Shown: positions 47,599 to 56,322 of the stretch, in pieces
Numbering within the stretch: the first letter of the stretch is position 1
Layout of the letters: every line of letters starts with the position of its first letter
DNA from: Paenirhizobium selenitireducens ATCC BAA-1503
Lineage (GTDB): Bacteria; Pseudomonadota; Alphaproteobacteria; Rhizobiales; Rhizobiaceae
Length of the DNA: 64,000 nucleotides
NCBI RefSeq assembly: GCF_000518785.1
Contig: NZ_JAEG01000007.1
Location: 248,001-312,000, forward strand
Direction: 5' to 3'
Translations under genes and position numbers: made by a program
The notes under the pieces: model-generated
What the model saw: the letters and a program-made list of their open reading frames with translations, nothing else
The model's database searches: none
What the model was told of the DNA's origin: nothing

Positions 47599-48564
47599 AT
47601 GTTGAGTTTTAACACGAATAACGGCGCTATTCTTGCGCTGGATGTCCTCAGATCGACGACGGGCAATCGCGACGACACTCTGTCCCGGGTCTCTTCCGGC
47701 CAGCGCGTCGCCACCGCGGCCGACAACGCCGCCTACTGGTCGATCGCCACGACCATGCGCTCCGACAACAAAATGCTGTCTGCCGTCGAGGATGCCCTCG
47801 GCCTTGCGGGCGGGATCGTCGACAGCGCCACCAACGGCTACTCCGCCGCCACCGACGTGCTGGTCGAGTTCAAGAAGCTCCTGGTGCTGTCGCGCGAGGC
47901 GGGGGTCGACCGGGACAAGATCAATACCGATCTCAACCAGTTGAAGGATCAGCTGAAGACCATCGCCAATTCGTCCAGCTTCGCCGAACAGAACTGGTTG
48001 AAGCGCACCGATGTCGCCGACGACGTCGACCGCCAGCTGGTCGGCTCCTTCCGGCGCGATGCTGATGGCGGCGTGACGGTGACGAACATCACCTACGAGA
48101 TCGCCGGGACGGCCGGCACCTCCGACGTCAATTTCCTGGTCGACGATTTTTCGGGCGACAGCGGCATCCTGACGGGGGCCGGCTTTGCCGCCGAGCTTGG
48201 CACCTCGAAGGACTGGGTGCTGTTCAATGGCGAGAACGGCGGCGCCTACGACGAGATCACCCTGACTGACACGACGACCGGCGCCGAGATCGAGGAAATG
48301 ATCAGCGTCGTCGATGCCATGGCCGAGCGCACCATCGATGTGGCGACCATGCTGGGCGCCATTGGCACCCGCATCGAGCTGCAGACCGAATTCACCAAGG
48401 ACCTGCAGGATTCGATCGAGTTCGGCGTCGGCAAGATGGTCGATGCCGACCTCAATGCCGAATCCACCCGGCTGAGGGCGCTGCAGACCCAGGAACAGCT
48501 CGGCATCCAGGCCTTGCAGATCGCCAATTCCGGGACCGAACGCTTCCTCGATCTGTTGCTCTGA
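47599..48564 (+). CDS. Flagellin, orphan copy
   Basis: The 321-residue protein has the flagellin N-terminal domain (TLSRVSSGQRVATAADNAAYWSIATTMRSDNKMLSAVEDALGLA) and C-terminal domain (LGAIGTRIELQTEFTKDLQDSIEFGVGKMVDADLNAESTRLRALQTQEQLGIQALQIAN), with a short variable centre, as usual in rhizobia. No other flagellar gene is in the window, whereas rhizobial flagellins usually sit in the fla/fli cluster. ATG at 47599 starts MLSFNTNNGA; an upstream GTG-like ORF start is less likely. It may be a minor or alternative filament subunit. Confidence 0.93.
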   Translation: MLSFNTNNGAILALDVLRSTTGNRDDTLSRVSSGQRVATAADNAAYWSIATTMRSDNKMLSAVEDALGLAGGIVDSATNGYSAATDVLVEFKKLLVLSREAGVDRDKINTDLNQLKDQLKTIANSSSFAEQNWLKRTDVADDVDRQLVGSFRRDADGGVTVTNITYEIAGTAGTSDVNFLVDDFSGDSGILTGAGFAAELGTSKDWVLFNGENGGAYDEITLTDTTTGAEIEEMISVVDAMAERTIDVATMLGAIGTRIELQTEFTKDLQDSIEFGVGKMVDADLNAESTRLRALQTQEQLGIQALQIANSGTERFLDLLL

Positions 48565-48592
48565 CGCGCCGCGTTTGAAACACCGACAAAAA

Positions 48593-48625
48593 GAAAGCGC
48601 TCCGGTCCCCGACCGGAGCGCTTTC
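48593..48625. terminator. Bidirectional terminator after flagellin
   Basis: GAAAGCGCTCCGGTC and its inverse form a perfect 15-bp stem with a 3-base loop. The top-strand stem ends in TCTAT and the bottom-strand stem in TTTTTG, so it can stop both converging transcripts. Confidence 0.85.
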
Positions 48626-48656
48626 TCTATGTCGCGTGCCTATGTGTCGGCGGCGA

Positions 48657-49055
48657 TCACGCGCCGGCGAGGAATTCCTCGCAATAGCTGTTGCCACCGG
48701 TGCGCTTGTCGACGACGGTGCGGATGCCGCGGATCACATAGTCCGGCGAAACCGTCAGCTGCACTTCGCAGCGCAGGTATTCGGTGCGGGCGGGCGTCAG
48801 GATCTTGCCCTTCTTGCCATTGCCGAGGTCCTCGTAGACGGCCGGCACCGTGCGGTTCTTGTAGCCGCCGCGCCAGGTGTAGAGCGTCGTGCCGCCGGTC
48901 TGGGTGTCGGTGGTGGGCGGGCCGAACTTGGCGAAGAAGGCGCCGGCCTGCTGGCCGTTCCAGCGGGCTTCGATCGGGTTCGTGGCGACACCCGTTGTGG
49001 TGCAACCGGCAAGCGCCAGCGCAAGGCCGGCCATGGTGATCACGCGGAAATTCAT
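48657..49055 (-). CDS. Small outer-membrane-type lipoprotein
   Basis: The 132-residue protein has a lipobox LALAGC with Cys18. The mature part includes RWNGQQAGAFFAKFGPPTTDTQTGGTTLYTWRGGY, a small domain seen in SmpA/OmlA-like lipoproteins, and two further cysteines. The exact family is uncertain. ATG at 49055 is fixed by the signal. It converges with the flagellin gene over a strong terminator. Confidence 0.8.
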   Translation of the reverse strand: MNFRVITMAGLALALAGCTTTGVATNPIEARWNGQQAGAFFAKFGPPTTDTQTGGTTLYTWRGGYKNRTVPAVYEDLGNGKKGKILTPARTEYLRCEVQLTVSPDYVIRGIRTVVDKRTGGNSYCEEFLAGA

Positions 49056-49368
49056 TTCTCTGTCCCTTGAATTTTTCTCGGCGAAACGCGTGCCGGGAGA
49101 CCCCTGATTCTCCGCCCGTCGGCGCGGTTTCGCATCTCGGGCTTTAGCCCCAATCCGGGTTAATGGAAATCGCCTCCTTTGGCCGCATCGCGCGATTTTT
49201 CGCCATTGATGCCAAGCGGCCACGTTCTGGCGCCGTGACAGGGGTTCCCGCCATCCCGGGCGATCGGCGCGGACCGGAGCCTGTCATGAAATTTTTGTCT
49301 TTCGGCGGAATTCTTCAAATCACCGCTTGTGCAACAAAAAACGCTGGTCTATAGAGGCGCCGCTGGCA
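49056..49368. other. Gene-free stretch before tRNA-Pro
   Basis: It contains the promoter of the leftward lipoprotein gene and of tRNA-Pro. No gene was recognised. Confidence 0.4.
49327..49355 (+). promoter_or_regulatory. Promoter of tRNA-Pro
   Basis: TTGTGC, a 17-base spacer and TATAGA lie 13 bases before the tRNA-Pro 5' end. This is a good sigma-70 spacing, and the position fits a tRNA promoter. Confidence 0.7.
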
Positions 49369-49445
49369 CGGAGTGTAGCGCAGTCTGGTAGCGCACCACG
49401 TTCGGGACGTGGGGGTCGAGTGTTCGAATCACTCCACTCCGACCA
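49369..49445 (+). tRNA. tRNA-Pro (CGG)
   Basis: The 77-base gene has acceptor stem CGGAGTG / CACTCCG, discriminator A and encoded CCA. The anticodon arm CCACG-TTCGGGA-CGTGG gives anticodon CGG. T-arm TGTTCGAATCA is standard. A terminator follows nine bases later. Confidence 0.97.
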
Positions 49446-49453
49446 GCTAGAAA

Positions 49454-49476
49454 AGCCCGGGAAACCGGGCTTTTTT
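49454..49476 (+). terminator. Terminator of tRNA-Pro
   Basis: AGCCCGG-GAAA-CCGGGCT followed by TTTTT is a textbook rho-independent terminator. Confidence 0.9.
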
Positions 49477-49639
49477 CTTTTCTGGCCCTGTGTGCCGCGA
49501 TGCGGCGCCTGCCGCCCGGGACGGCGCTTGGAGCCCGTCTCGTCCATTGCCCTTCTCTGTCCTTGACCGCGCGCCGAACGCATGGCGTTGTGGCGGCGTG
49601 GCCGCGAACCTCCAACGCGCGGCGAGGAGCGACCCAGTC

Positions 49640-49921
49640 ATGCAGATCGAACGCGACGGCAATGGCGACTTCATTCTCGATCCGGTCGAGATCGCGCAGC
49701 GTTTCGGCCTCGCGCCGAAGGACTTCCGCCGCCAGCAGGAGCAGGGCCTGGTCAAGAGCACCGTCGAAGTGGGCGAGGGCGAGGATGCCGGCACCAGCCG
49801 CCTGAGCCTGCGCATCGGCAATCGCATCTGGCGCGCCGTTCTCGACAATGAGGGCCGGGTGATGCGCGAGGAACTGAACATCGCCCGCGGCGCTCCGCTC
49901 CGCCGCGACGGCAAGCCCTGA
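49640..49921 (+). CDS. DUF6522 protein
   Basis: The 93-residue protein begins MQIERDGNGDFILDPVEIAQRFGL and contains FRRQQEQGLVKSTVEVGEGEDAGTSRLSLRIGNRIWRAVLDNEG. It matches the DUF6522 pattern, which has no assigned function. The shape suggests a small helix-turn-helix-plus-strand protein. GAGGAGCG lies 12 bases upstream of the ATG. It converges with cysN over a hairpin. Confidence 0.75.
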   Translation: MQIERDGNGDFILDPVEIAQRFGLAPKDFRRQQEQGLVKSTVEVGEGEDAGTSRLSLRIGNRIWRAVLDNEGRVMREELNIARGAPLRRDGKP

Positions 49922-49939
49922 TTCGATCCCTCGGAAACG

Positions 49940-49970
49940 AAAAAAGCCCGCTCCGGGTAAGGGAGCGGGC
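49940..49970 (-). terminator. Terminator of cysDN
   Basis: GCCCGCTCC and GGAGCGGGC form a 9-bp stem over a 7-base loop. On the minus strand it is followed by TTTTTTCG, fitting termination after cysN. It may also serve the converging DUF6522 gene. Confidence 0.85.
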
Positions 49971-50003
49971 ATGCGGGACGCTTGGCGTCCTGGGAGAGAG
50001 AGG

Positions 50004-51479
50004 TTAGCCGTCGATGCGGTCGAACAGGTCGCGGGCGGCGGCATTGGTGACGCGGCGGGTTTCGACCTCGTCGCGGCGGCTGGCGAGCAGTTCGGTCGCC
50101 ATGATCTGTTCGGCGAGATCCGCCGGCAGCGACAGGATCACCCGGCCGTCATTGGCGTTCAGCCCGCCGAGATCAGCCCGCTTGGCGGTGATCATGCCGC
50201 CGGCCACCGTATTGTTGGTGTCCGGATCGATCAGGATGAAGGCACCGGTCGAGCGGTTCTGCTCATAGGGGTCGAAGATCGCCGCCTCGTCGAAGGCGAG
50301 ATGCACCTTGCCGATGGCGTTCATGGCGAGCGCCTCGGCCGGGTTCCACTTGCCTGACTTCAGGTCGAGCTGGCTGACCGGATTGACCTGCACGCGCTGG
50401 CGGCGCGAGCCCGACTTCAGCCAGTAGCGCTTGCCCGGCTGGATGCCGTCCGGCTGCAGCGCGACGAGATGCGCGTCGAAGGACAGGCCCGTCTGCGGCT
50501 GGCTGTCGAGCGAGACGATCATGTCGCCGCGCGACACGTCCACCTGCCGGTCGAGCACCAGGGTGATGGCGTCGCCGGCGACCGCCGCATTGCGCACCAG
50601 GTCGAAGGTGACGATCTGCTTGACGTTGGCGATCTGGCCGGATGGCAGGATCACCACGCCGTCGCCGGGCTTCACCGCGCCGCCGGCGACCGTGCCCTGA
50701 TAGCCGCGGAAGCTTTCGCCCGGGCGGCAGACGCGCTGCACCGGCAGGCGGAAGCCGGTGGTCTGGGCGGAGCGCAGGGTTGCGAGTTCCAGCGCTTCGA
50801 CCAGCGTCGGGCCGTCGTACCATGGCATGACGGCCGCGCCGGAATAGACGACGTTTTCGCCCTTCAGTGCCGACATCGGTATGGCGGTGACCTGTCGCAC
50901 GCCGAGCGTCAGCGCCAGTTCCCTGAAATCATGGGCAATCCGGTCGAAGACGGCGCGGTCGTAGCCGACGAGGTCGAACTTGTTGACCGCGAGCACGAAC
51001 TGCTTGATGCCCATCAGCGAGGCGATGGTCGCGTGACGGCGGGTCTGCTCCAAAAGGCCGGTACGCGCATCGACCAGCAGGATGGCGAGATCGGCGGTCG
51101 AGGCGCCGGTCGCCATGTTGCGGGTATACTGCTCGTGGCCGGGCGTGTCGGCGACGATGAAGGAGCGCTTGTCCGAGGCGAAGTAGCGATAGGCGACGTC
51201 GATGGTGATGCCCTGTTCGCGTTCGGCCTGCAGGCCGTCGAGCAAAAGCGCGAAGTCGGGCAGGCCGAGGTCGTTCTGCTTGCCCGAATCGCGGTGCAGC
51301 GTCGCGGCCTGGTCTTCCTTGACTGCCTTGGTGTCCCACAGCAGGCGGCCGATCAGCGTCGACTTGCCGTCGTCGACCGAGCCGCAGGTGATGAGGCGCA
51401 GCGGGCGCGAATCGCGGGTGACGAAGGCCGGATGGACTTGCGGAAGCTCGGCGGCGAGGGCGGTAATGGCGGCGGTCAT
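50004..51479 (-). CDS. cysN: Sulfate adenylyltransferase large subunit CysN
   Basis: The 491-residue GTPase subunit of ATP sulfurylase has G1 GSVDDGKST at residues 33-41, then the G3 DTPGHEQY and G4 NKFD motifs. It ends soon after the elongation-factor-like beta-barrel, so the APS kinase (CysC) domain present in NodQ/CysNC fusions is absent. Thus APS is the end product and fits reduction by the nearby 4Fe-4S CysH. It starts one base after the cysD stop. A terminator follows. Confidence 0.97.
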   Translation of the reverse strand: MTAAITALAAELPQVHPAFVTRDSRPLRLITCGSVDDGKSTLIGRLLWDTKAVKEDQAATLHRDSGKQNDLGLPDFALLLDGLQAEREQGITIDVAYRYFASDKRSFIVADTPGHEQYTRNMATGASTADLAILLVDARTGLLEQTRRHATIASLMGIKQFVLAVNKFDLVGYDRAVFDRIAHDFRELALTLGVRQVTAIPMSALKGENVVYSGAAVMPWYDGPTLVEALELATLRSAQTTGFRLPVQRVCRPGESFRGYQGTVAGGAVKPGDGVVILPSGQIANVKQIVTFDLVRNAAVAGDAITLVLDRQVDVSRGDMIVSLDSQPQTGLSFDAHLVALQPDGIQPGKRYWLKSGSRRQRVQVNPVSQLDLKSGKWNPAEALAMNAIGKVHLAFDEAAIFDPYEQNRSTGAFILIDPDTNNTVAGGMITAKRADLGGLNANDGRVILSLPADLAEQIMATELLASRRDEVETRRVTNAAARDLFDRIDG

Positions 51480-51480
51480 C

Positions 51481-52431
51481 TCAGAAATATCCTTCGCGTT
51501 TCTTCTTCTCCATCGATCCCGACTGGTCGCGGTCGATGGCCCGGCCCTGGCGCTCGGACACGGTGGCGATTTCAAGCTCGGCGATCACCTCGTCCAGCGT
51601 CGAGGCGGTGGACCGGATGGCGCCGGTCAGCGGGAAGCAGCCGAGCGTGCGGAAGCGGATCATGCCTTCCTGCTTGACTTCACCGGGCAGCAGTTCGAGG
51701 CGCGGATCCTCAGCGAGGATCATCATGCCGTCACGCTCCACGTAAGGCCGCTTCTTGGCGTAGTAGAGCGGCACCAGCGGAATGTCCTCGGCCTGGATGT
51801 AGCGCCAGATGTCGACCTCGGTCCAGTTGGACAGCGGGAAGGCACGCACGCTCTCGCCGCGGCGGATCTGGCCGTTGTAGATGTTCCACAGTTCGGGCCG
51901 CTGGTTGCGCGGATCCCAGCGATGGTCGGGGGTGCGGAAGGAATAGATGCGCTCCTTGGCGCGGCTCGCTTCCTCGTCGCGGCGCGCACCGCCGAAGGCG
52001 GCGTCGAACTGGCCGGCATCGAGCGCCTGGCGCAGCCCTTCCGTCTTCATTATGTCGGTATAGAGCGCCGAACCATGGCTGAACGGGGTGACGCCTTCGG
52101 CCGCACCGCGCGGATTAATGTGCTCGATCAGGTCGAGGTCGTAGCGTTCGACGATCTCGTCGCGAAAGGCGATCATCTCGGCGAACTTCCAGCCGGTATT
52201 CACGTGCAAGAGCGGGAAGGGCACCCGGCCCGGATAGAAGGCCTTGCGCGCCAAGTGCAGCAGCACGGACGAATCCTTGCCGATCGAATAAAGCATGACC
52301 GGCTTGTCGAATTCGGCGGCCACTTCGCGGAAGATGTGGATCGCCTCGTTCTCCAGCGCCTTCAGATGCGGATCGAGCGGCGGCTTGGCCGGCTGATCCT
52401 TGGAATGGGGGTCGAATTCCGAATGATGCAT
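51481..52431 (-). CDS. cysD: Sulfate adenylyltransferase small subunit CysD
   Basis: The 316-residue subunit makes APS from sulfate and ATP. It has the PP-loop SIGKDSS at residues 49-55, plus [29 protein letters not shown] and [14 protein letters not shown]. It is preceded by an intergenic repeat and followed by cysN with one base between. The order cysH-cysD-cysN on one strand suggests a single transcription unit running leftward, with the repeat inside it. Confidence 0.97.
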   Translation of the reverse strand: MHHSEFDPHSKDQPAKPPLDPHLKALENEAIHIFREVAAEFDKPVMLYSIGKDSSVLLHLARKAFYPGRVPFPLLHVNTGWKFAEMIAFRDEIVERYDLDLIEHINPRGAAEGVTPFSHGSALYTDIMKTEGLRQALDAGQFDAAFGGARRDEEASRAKERIYSFRTPDHRWDPRNQRPELWNIYNGQIRRGESVRAFPLSNWTEVDIWRYIQAEDIPLVPLYYAKKRPYVERDGMMILAEDPRLELLPGEVKQEGMIRFRTLGCFPLTGAIRSTASTLDEVIAELEIATVSERQGRAIDRDQSGSMEKKKREGYF

Positions 52432-52472
52432 TGTCTCTTGTCCTTGGCGCCACCGATGGCGGCGTTTCGTGG

Positions 52473-52623
52473 ACCCCCCTCTGCCCTGCCGGGCATCTCC
52501 CCCTCAAGGGGGGAGATCGCTTGCCACTGTCGTCCCTATCTTCCGGGACAGTGGGTCGGCGGTGGTCTGGCGCTCCAATCTCCCCCCTTGAGGGGGAGAT
52601 GTCGCGAAGCGACAGAGGGGGGT
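52473..52623. repeat. Composite inverted repeat between cysH and cysD
   Basis: Left arm 52473-52517 and right arm 52578-52623 are inverted copies of about 45 bases sharing ACCCCCCTCTG and ATCTCCCCCTCAAGGGGGGA blocks. The short tips differ but each pairs with itself: GCCC-TGCC-GGGC on the left and GTCGC-GAA-GCGAC on the right. The two arms can pair with one another or each fold alone. Confidence 0.85.
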
Positions 52624-52640
52624 GAATTCCTGTTTCCAGT

Positions 52641-53390
52641 TCAGGCCGGCGTGCGTTCCAGCGGCGTCGCTGCCGCTTCCGGCACGTGCAGGCCGCATTC
52701 GCGCTTCTCGTCGTTCTCCCACCACCAGCGGCCGGCGCGCTCCGGCTCGCCGGGCTTGATCGCCCGGGTGCACGGCTCGCAGCCGATCGAGGGATAGCCG
52801 CGCTTGTGCAGCGGATTGGTCGGCACCGCCTCGGCCTCGACATAGGCATTGATGTCTTCGAGCGACCAGTCGGCCAGCGGGTTCACCTTGATGAGATTGC
52901 GTTCGGCGTCGTATTCGGCAAAGGGCGTGGTTGCCCGGTTGCCCGACTGGCCGCGGCGAAGGCCGGTGACCCAGATCGCGGCGCCGGAAAGGGCCTTGGC
53001 GAGCGGCACGAGCTTGCGCACATGACAGCAGGCATGGCGGGCCTCGACGCTTTCATAGAAGCCGTTCAGGCCGTATTTCGCCGCATAGGCGTCGATGTCG
53101 TCCTGTTCCGGATGGAAGCGCTTGATCGACAGGCCGAAGCGCTCCTCGGTCTCGCCGATCAGGTCGACGGTTTCCTTGAACAGCCGGCCGGTCTCGAGCG
53201 TCGAGACTTCGATCGGCAGCCGTGCCAGGCCGATCGCGGCGGTGATCACCTGGTCCTCGATGCCGAGGCTGGTGGTGAAGACGGCGCGGCCGCCGAACGC
53301 GGCGACGAGGGCAAGCCGACCGGAAAGGTCGAGGTTGGCCAGTTCGGCATCGAGCCGTGCCGCGCGCATCTGCTGGTCTTGGGAGGTCAT
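52641..53390 (-). CDS. cysH: APS reductase CysH (4Fe-4S type)
   Basis: The 249-residue enzyme reduces adenylyl sulfate to sulfite. Cys121-Cys122 and Cys204-x2-Cys207 are the 4Fe-4S ligands typical of assimilatory APS reductases, with catalytic Cys232 in KRECGLH. TTSLGIEDQVITAA is the PP-loop region, and TGLRRGQSGNRA is conserved. It lies upstream of cysDN on the same strand and is divergent from an Rrf2 regulator that probably controls it. Confidence 0.97.
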   Translation of the reverse strand: MTSQDQQMRAARLDAELANLDLSGRLALVAAFGGRAVFTTSLGIEDQVITAAIGLARLPIEVSTLETGRLFKETVDLIGETEERFGLSIKRFHPEQDDIDAYAAKYGLNGFYESVEARHACCHVRKLVPLAKALSGAAIWVTGLRRGQSGNRATTPFAEYDAERNLIKVNPLADWSLEDINAYVEAEAVPTNPLHKRGYPSIGCEPCTRAIKPGEPERAGRWWWENDEKRECGLHVPEAAATPLERTPA

Positions 53391-53649
53391 GTGTCGATCC
53401 TGCTAGCTGAGCTATGTGAAAGTATCGCAACAAAATGCCGGGACGACGAGAAACAGCCATTCCCAAACAACCGGACCGGCGAGCAAATATCTCTCTCGCG
53501 GGCGCATTCGGAAGAAAAGCCGCCGCCGCGCCCGCTTCCTCGTCCGTCCGCCAGAATAGCCGGCGCAAATTTGTTTTTCCATGCGAATTGGGCTAAACGC
53601 TGCGGAACAGGCGGTCCGCAGACCGCATCGGCCAGCAATCGGTTCCTCG

Positions 53650-54096
53650 ATGATTTCGCAGAAAGCCAAATACGCCTTGCGAGCGCTTTCGGCCCTGGCA
53701 CGCGCCGAGGTCGGCGAGCCCTTGCAGATTTCCGACATCGCCGATCGGCAGAACATCCCGAAAAAATTCCTCGAACAGATCCTGCTGGACCTGAAGCGCA
53801 ACGGCCTGGTCACCAGCCGTCGCGGCAAGCAGGGCGGTTATCTTCTGCTGAGACCCGCGGCCGAGATCACTTATGGCGAGGTGCTGCGGCTGATCGATGG
53901 GCCGATCGCGCCGCTGCCTTGCCTGTCGCTGACCGCCTATCGGCGCTGCGAGGACTGCAACGGCGAAAGCGATTGCGAGGTCCGCCACGTCTTTGCCCGC
54001 GTCGCCGACGAAACGCGCGCCGTGCTGTTTTCCACGACGATCGCCGATGCGCTCAACGGACACCCGGCCTCGGTCGCGGTCGAGGAAACGGCTTGA
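53650..54096 (+). CDS. Rrf2 family regulator, CymR-like
   Basis: The 148-residue protein has an N-terminal winged helix (KAKYALRALSALARAEVGEPLQISDIADRQNIPKKFLEQILLDLKRNGLVTSRRGKQGGYLL) typical of Rrf2. Four cysteines at 91, 100, 103 and 109 could bind an Fe-S cluster or act as thiol sensors. It sits between the divergent cysH and the sulfate-transport operon, so control of sulfur assimilation is likely. CymR, the sulfur-responsive Rrf2 of Gram-positive bacteria, is a possible relative. No Shine-Dalgarno sequence is evident before the ATG. Confidence 0.9.
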   Translation: MISQKAKYALRALSALARAEVGEPLQISDIADRQNIPKKFLEQILLDLKRNGLVTSRRGKQGGYLLLRPAAEITYGEVLRLIDGPIAPLPCLSLTAYRRCEDCNGESDCEVRHVFARVADETRAVLFSTTIADALNGHPASVAVEETA

Positions 54097-54281
54097 GTCT
54101 GCCGTCCGGGACGTGAAATATTTCGCTCCGGTGCCCGTGGCCGGTGCATTTCGCCAACGTGACTTTTCTGTGACATCGCTGTTTGGCGAACGAAATTACC
54201 TGCGTTCTTGCACGGGGGACGGTCCCGCGTTTTCCCGCGCCCTGCGGCTCAGGGTACTGTTTTGCTATTTTTCCGCTCGCG

Positions 54282-54309
54282 TTGACTAACACGACCTGTC
54301 CAGTAGTCT
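54282..54309 (+). promoter_or_regulatory. Candidate promoter of sbp
   Basis: TTGACT, 16 bases and TAGTCT lie 35 bases before the sbp ATG. The spacing is slightly short, so it is a tentative sigma-70 promoter. Confidence 0.4.
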
Positions 54310-54343
54310 TAACCTCACGAATTGGAGCAAAGGAGAGGTTGCG

Positions 54344-55369
54344 ATGAACAGCTTTACGAAACAGCTCGCCAGGTTCCTTGTCGGCCTGTCCCTGTCGACC
54401 GGCCTCGTGGTTTCAGCGCATGCCGATACGACCCTGCTGAATGTCTCCTATGACCCCACCCGGGAACTCTACAAGGAGTACAACGCCGCCTTCGCCAAGC
54501 GCTGGCAGGCCGAGACCGGCGAGGACGTGGCCATCCGTCAGTCGCACGGCGGTTCCGGCAAGCAGGCCCGCTCCGTGATCGACGGCCTCGATGCCGATGT
54601 CGTGACGCTGGCGCTCGAAGGCGACATCGACGCCATCGCCGAAAAGACCGGCAAGATCGCCAAGGACTGGCGGGGCCGCCTCGAAAACAACTCCTCGCCC
54701 TACACCTCGACCATCGTCTTCCTGGTCCGCAAGGGCAATCCCAAGGGGATCAAGGATTGGGGCGACCTGGTGAAGGGCGACGTGCAGATCGTCACCCCCA
54801 ACCCGAAGACCTCCGGCGGTGCCCGCTGGAACTATCTCGCCGCCTGGGCGTGGGCCCACAAGCAGTATGGCGGCGACGAGGCGAAGATCCGCGAATATAT
54901 CGCCGAGCTCTTCAAGCGCGCGCCCGTGCTCGATACCGGCGCGCGGGGCGCCCTGACGACGTTTGCCCAGCGCCAGATCGGCGACGTGTTGCTCGCCTGG
55001 GAAAACGAGGCCTATCTGGCCGGTGCCGAATTCGGTGCGGACACTTTCGAGATTGTCACGCCGCCGCAGTCGATCCTCGCCGAGCCTCCGGTTGCCGTGG
55101 TCGACGGCAATGTCGACGCCAAGGGCACGCGCAAGGTCGCAGAAGCCTATCTGCAGTACCTCTATTCGGAAGAAGGCCAGAAGATCGCGGTGAAGCACTT
55201 CTACCGTCCGTCCAAGCCGGAACTGGTGGCTGCAGAAGACCTGGCGAAATTCGCCAAGATCGATCTCGTCACGATCGACGATCCGATCTTCGGCGGCTGG
55301 GCCAAGGCGCAGCCCGCCCACTTCGCCGACGGCGGCATTTTCGACCAGATCTACAAGCCGGCTCGGTAG
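54344..55369 (+). CDS. sbp: Sulfate-binding protein
   Basis: The 341-residue exported protein has a signal peptide (to about Ala27), then [55 protein letters not shown] and [18 protein letters not shown], all signatures of the Sbp/CysP family. GGAG lies upstream. It delivers sulfate or thiosulfate to CysTW. A strong hairpin follows and separates it from cysT, allowing it to be expressed more than the channel genes. Confidence 0.96.
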   Translation: MNSFTKQLARFLVGLSLSTGLVVSAHADTTLLNVSYDPTRELYKEYNAAFAKRWQAETGEDVAIRQSHGGSGKQARSVIDGLDADVVTLALEGDIDAIAEKTGKIAKDWRGRLENNSSPYTSTIVFLVRKGNPKGIKDWGDLVKGDVQIVTPNPKTSGGARWNYLAAWAWAHKQYGGDEAKIREYIAELFKRAPVLDTGARGALTTFAQRQIGDVLLAWENEAYLAGAEFGADTFEIVTPPQSILAEPPVAVVDGNVDAKGTRKVAEAYLQYLYSEEGQKIAVKHFYRPSKPELVAAEDLAKFAKIDLVTIDDPIFGGWAKAQPAHFADGGIFDQIYKPAR

Positions 55370-55382
55370 GCGATCGTCCATC

Positions 55383-55433
55383 CGCCTGCGACAAGCCCCG
55401 ACCTCGCGATGAGGCCGGGGCTTGTCGCAGGCG
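55383..55433 (+). promoter_or_regulatory. Intercistronic hairpin between sbp and cysT
   Basis: CGCCTGCGACAAGCCCCG pairs perfectly with its inverse, with an inner CCTC/GAGG stem, forming a stem of 18 bases plus four with a short loop. It has no T-run. Such hairpins between a binding protein gene and its permeases often protect the upstream mRNA, so differential expression is inferred. Confidence 0.75.
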
Positions 55434-55485
55434 CAATTCGGGGCATTATGGACGACGGGACACGGGAATGACGACAGGACGAACC

Positions 55486-56322
55486 ATGAAGAACTGGCGC
55501 CAGCCGAGCATCCTGCCGGGCTTCGGGTTGACGCTCGGCTATACGATTTTCTATCTCACGGTGATCATCCTGATCCCGCTGGTGGGACTGGTCTGGCGCT
55601 CCGCCTCGCTCGGCTGGGAGGAGTTCTTCGCCATCGCCACCGACGAGCGCACCATGCTCGCCCTGAAGGTGAGTTTTGGTTCGGCGCTTGTGGCCGGCGC
55701 CATCAATGCCGTGTTCGGCGTCATCGTCGCCTGGGTGCTGGTGCGCTATGATTTTCCCGGCCGCCGCCTGCTCGACGCGGTGGTCGATCTGCCCTTCGCC
55801 CTGCCGACCGCCGTCGCCGGCATCTCGCTTGCCGCGCTCTATGCGCCGAACGGCTGGATCGGCTCACTCCTGGCGCCGCTCGGCATCAAGATCGCCTTTA
55901 CCCCGGTCGGCATCGTCGTGGCGCTCGTCTTCGTCGGCCTGCCCTTCGTCGTGCGCACGGTCCAGCCGGTGATGGAGGAGCTCGACCGCGAGGTCGAGGA
56001 GGCGTCCGCCACGCTCGGCGCCACCCGGTTCCAGACGCTGCGCATGGTCGTCCTTCCGGCGCTCACCCCTGCGATCCTCACCGGTTTTGCGCTCGCCTTT
56101 GCCCGTGGCGTCGGCGAATATGGTTCGGTCATCTTCATCGCCGGCAACATTCCTTATGTCTCCGAGATCGCGCCGCTCCTGATCGTCATCCGGCTGGAGG
56201 AGTTCAATTATGCCGGCGCCACCGCGATCGCCTGCATCATGCTGGCGATCTCGTTCGCCATGCTGCTGTTCATCAACCTGCTGCAGATGTGGAGCCGGAG
56301 GAGATATGCCAATGTCCGCTAA
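55486..56322 (+). CDS. cysT: Sulfate ABC permease CysT
   Basis: The 278-residue inner-membrane protein has six helices and the binding-protein-dependent loop [21 protein letters not shown], together with [17 protein letters not shown] and [15 protein letters not shown]. It pairs with CysW to form the sulfate channel. ATG at 55486 is chosen because AGGAC precedes it; ATG at 55468 would add six residues. Its stop codon overlaps cysW by 17 bases. Confidence 0.95.
   Translation: MKNWRQPSILPGFGLTLGYTIFYLTVIILIPLVGLVWRSASLGWEEFFAIATDERTMLALKVSFGSALVAGAINAVFGVIVAWVLVRYDFPGRRLLDAVVDLPFALPTAVAGISLAALYAPNGWIGSLLAPLGIKIAFTPVGIVVALVFVGLPFVVRTVQPVMEELDREVEEASATLGATRFQTLRMVVLPALTPAILTGFALAFARGVGEYGSVIFIAGNIPYVSEIAPLLIVIRLEEFNYAGATAIACIMLAISFAMLLFINLLQMWSRRRYANVR

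Noticed and set aside
44291-49445. tRNA-Gln and tRNA-Pro as attachment sites for an integrated element
   Set aside because: No integrase and no repeated tRNA 3' end was seen downstream of either tRNA.
50004-51479. CysN as a truncated CysNC fusion
   Set aside because: Length matches stand-alone CysN, a terminator follows soon, and APS reductase nearby removes the need for APS kinase in assimilation.
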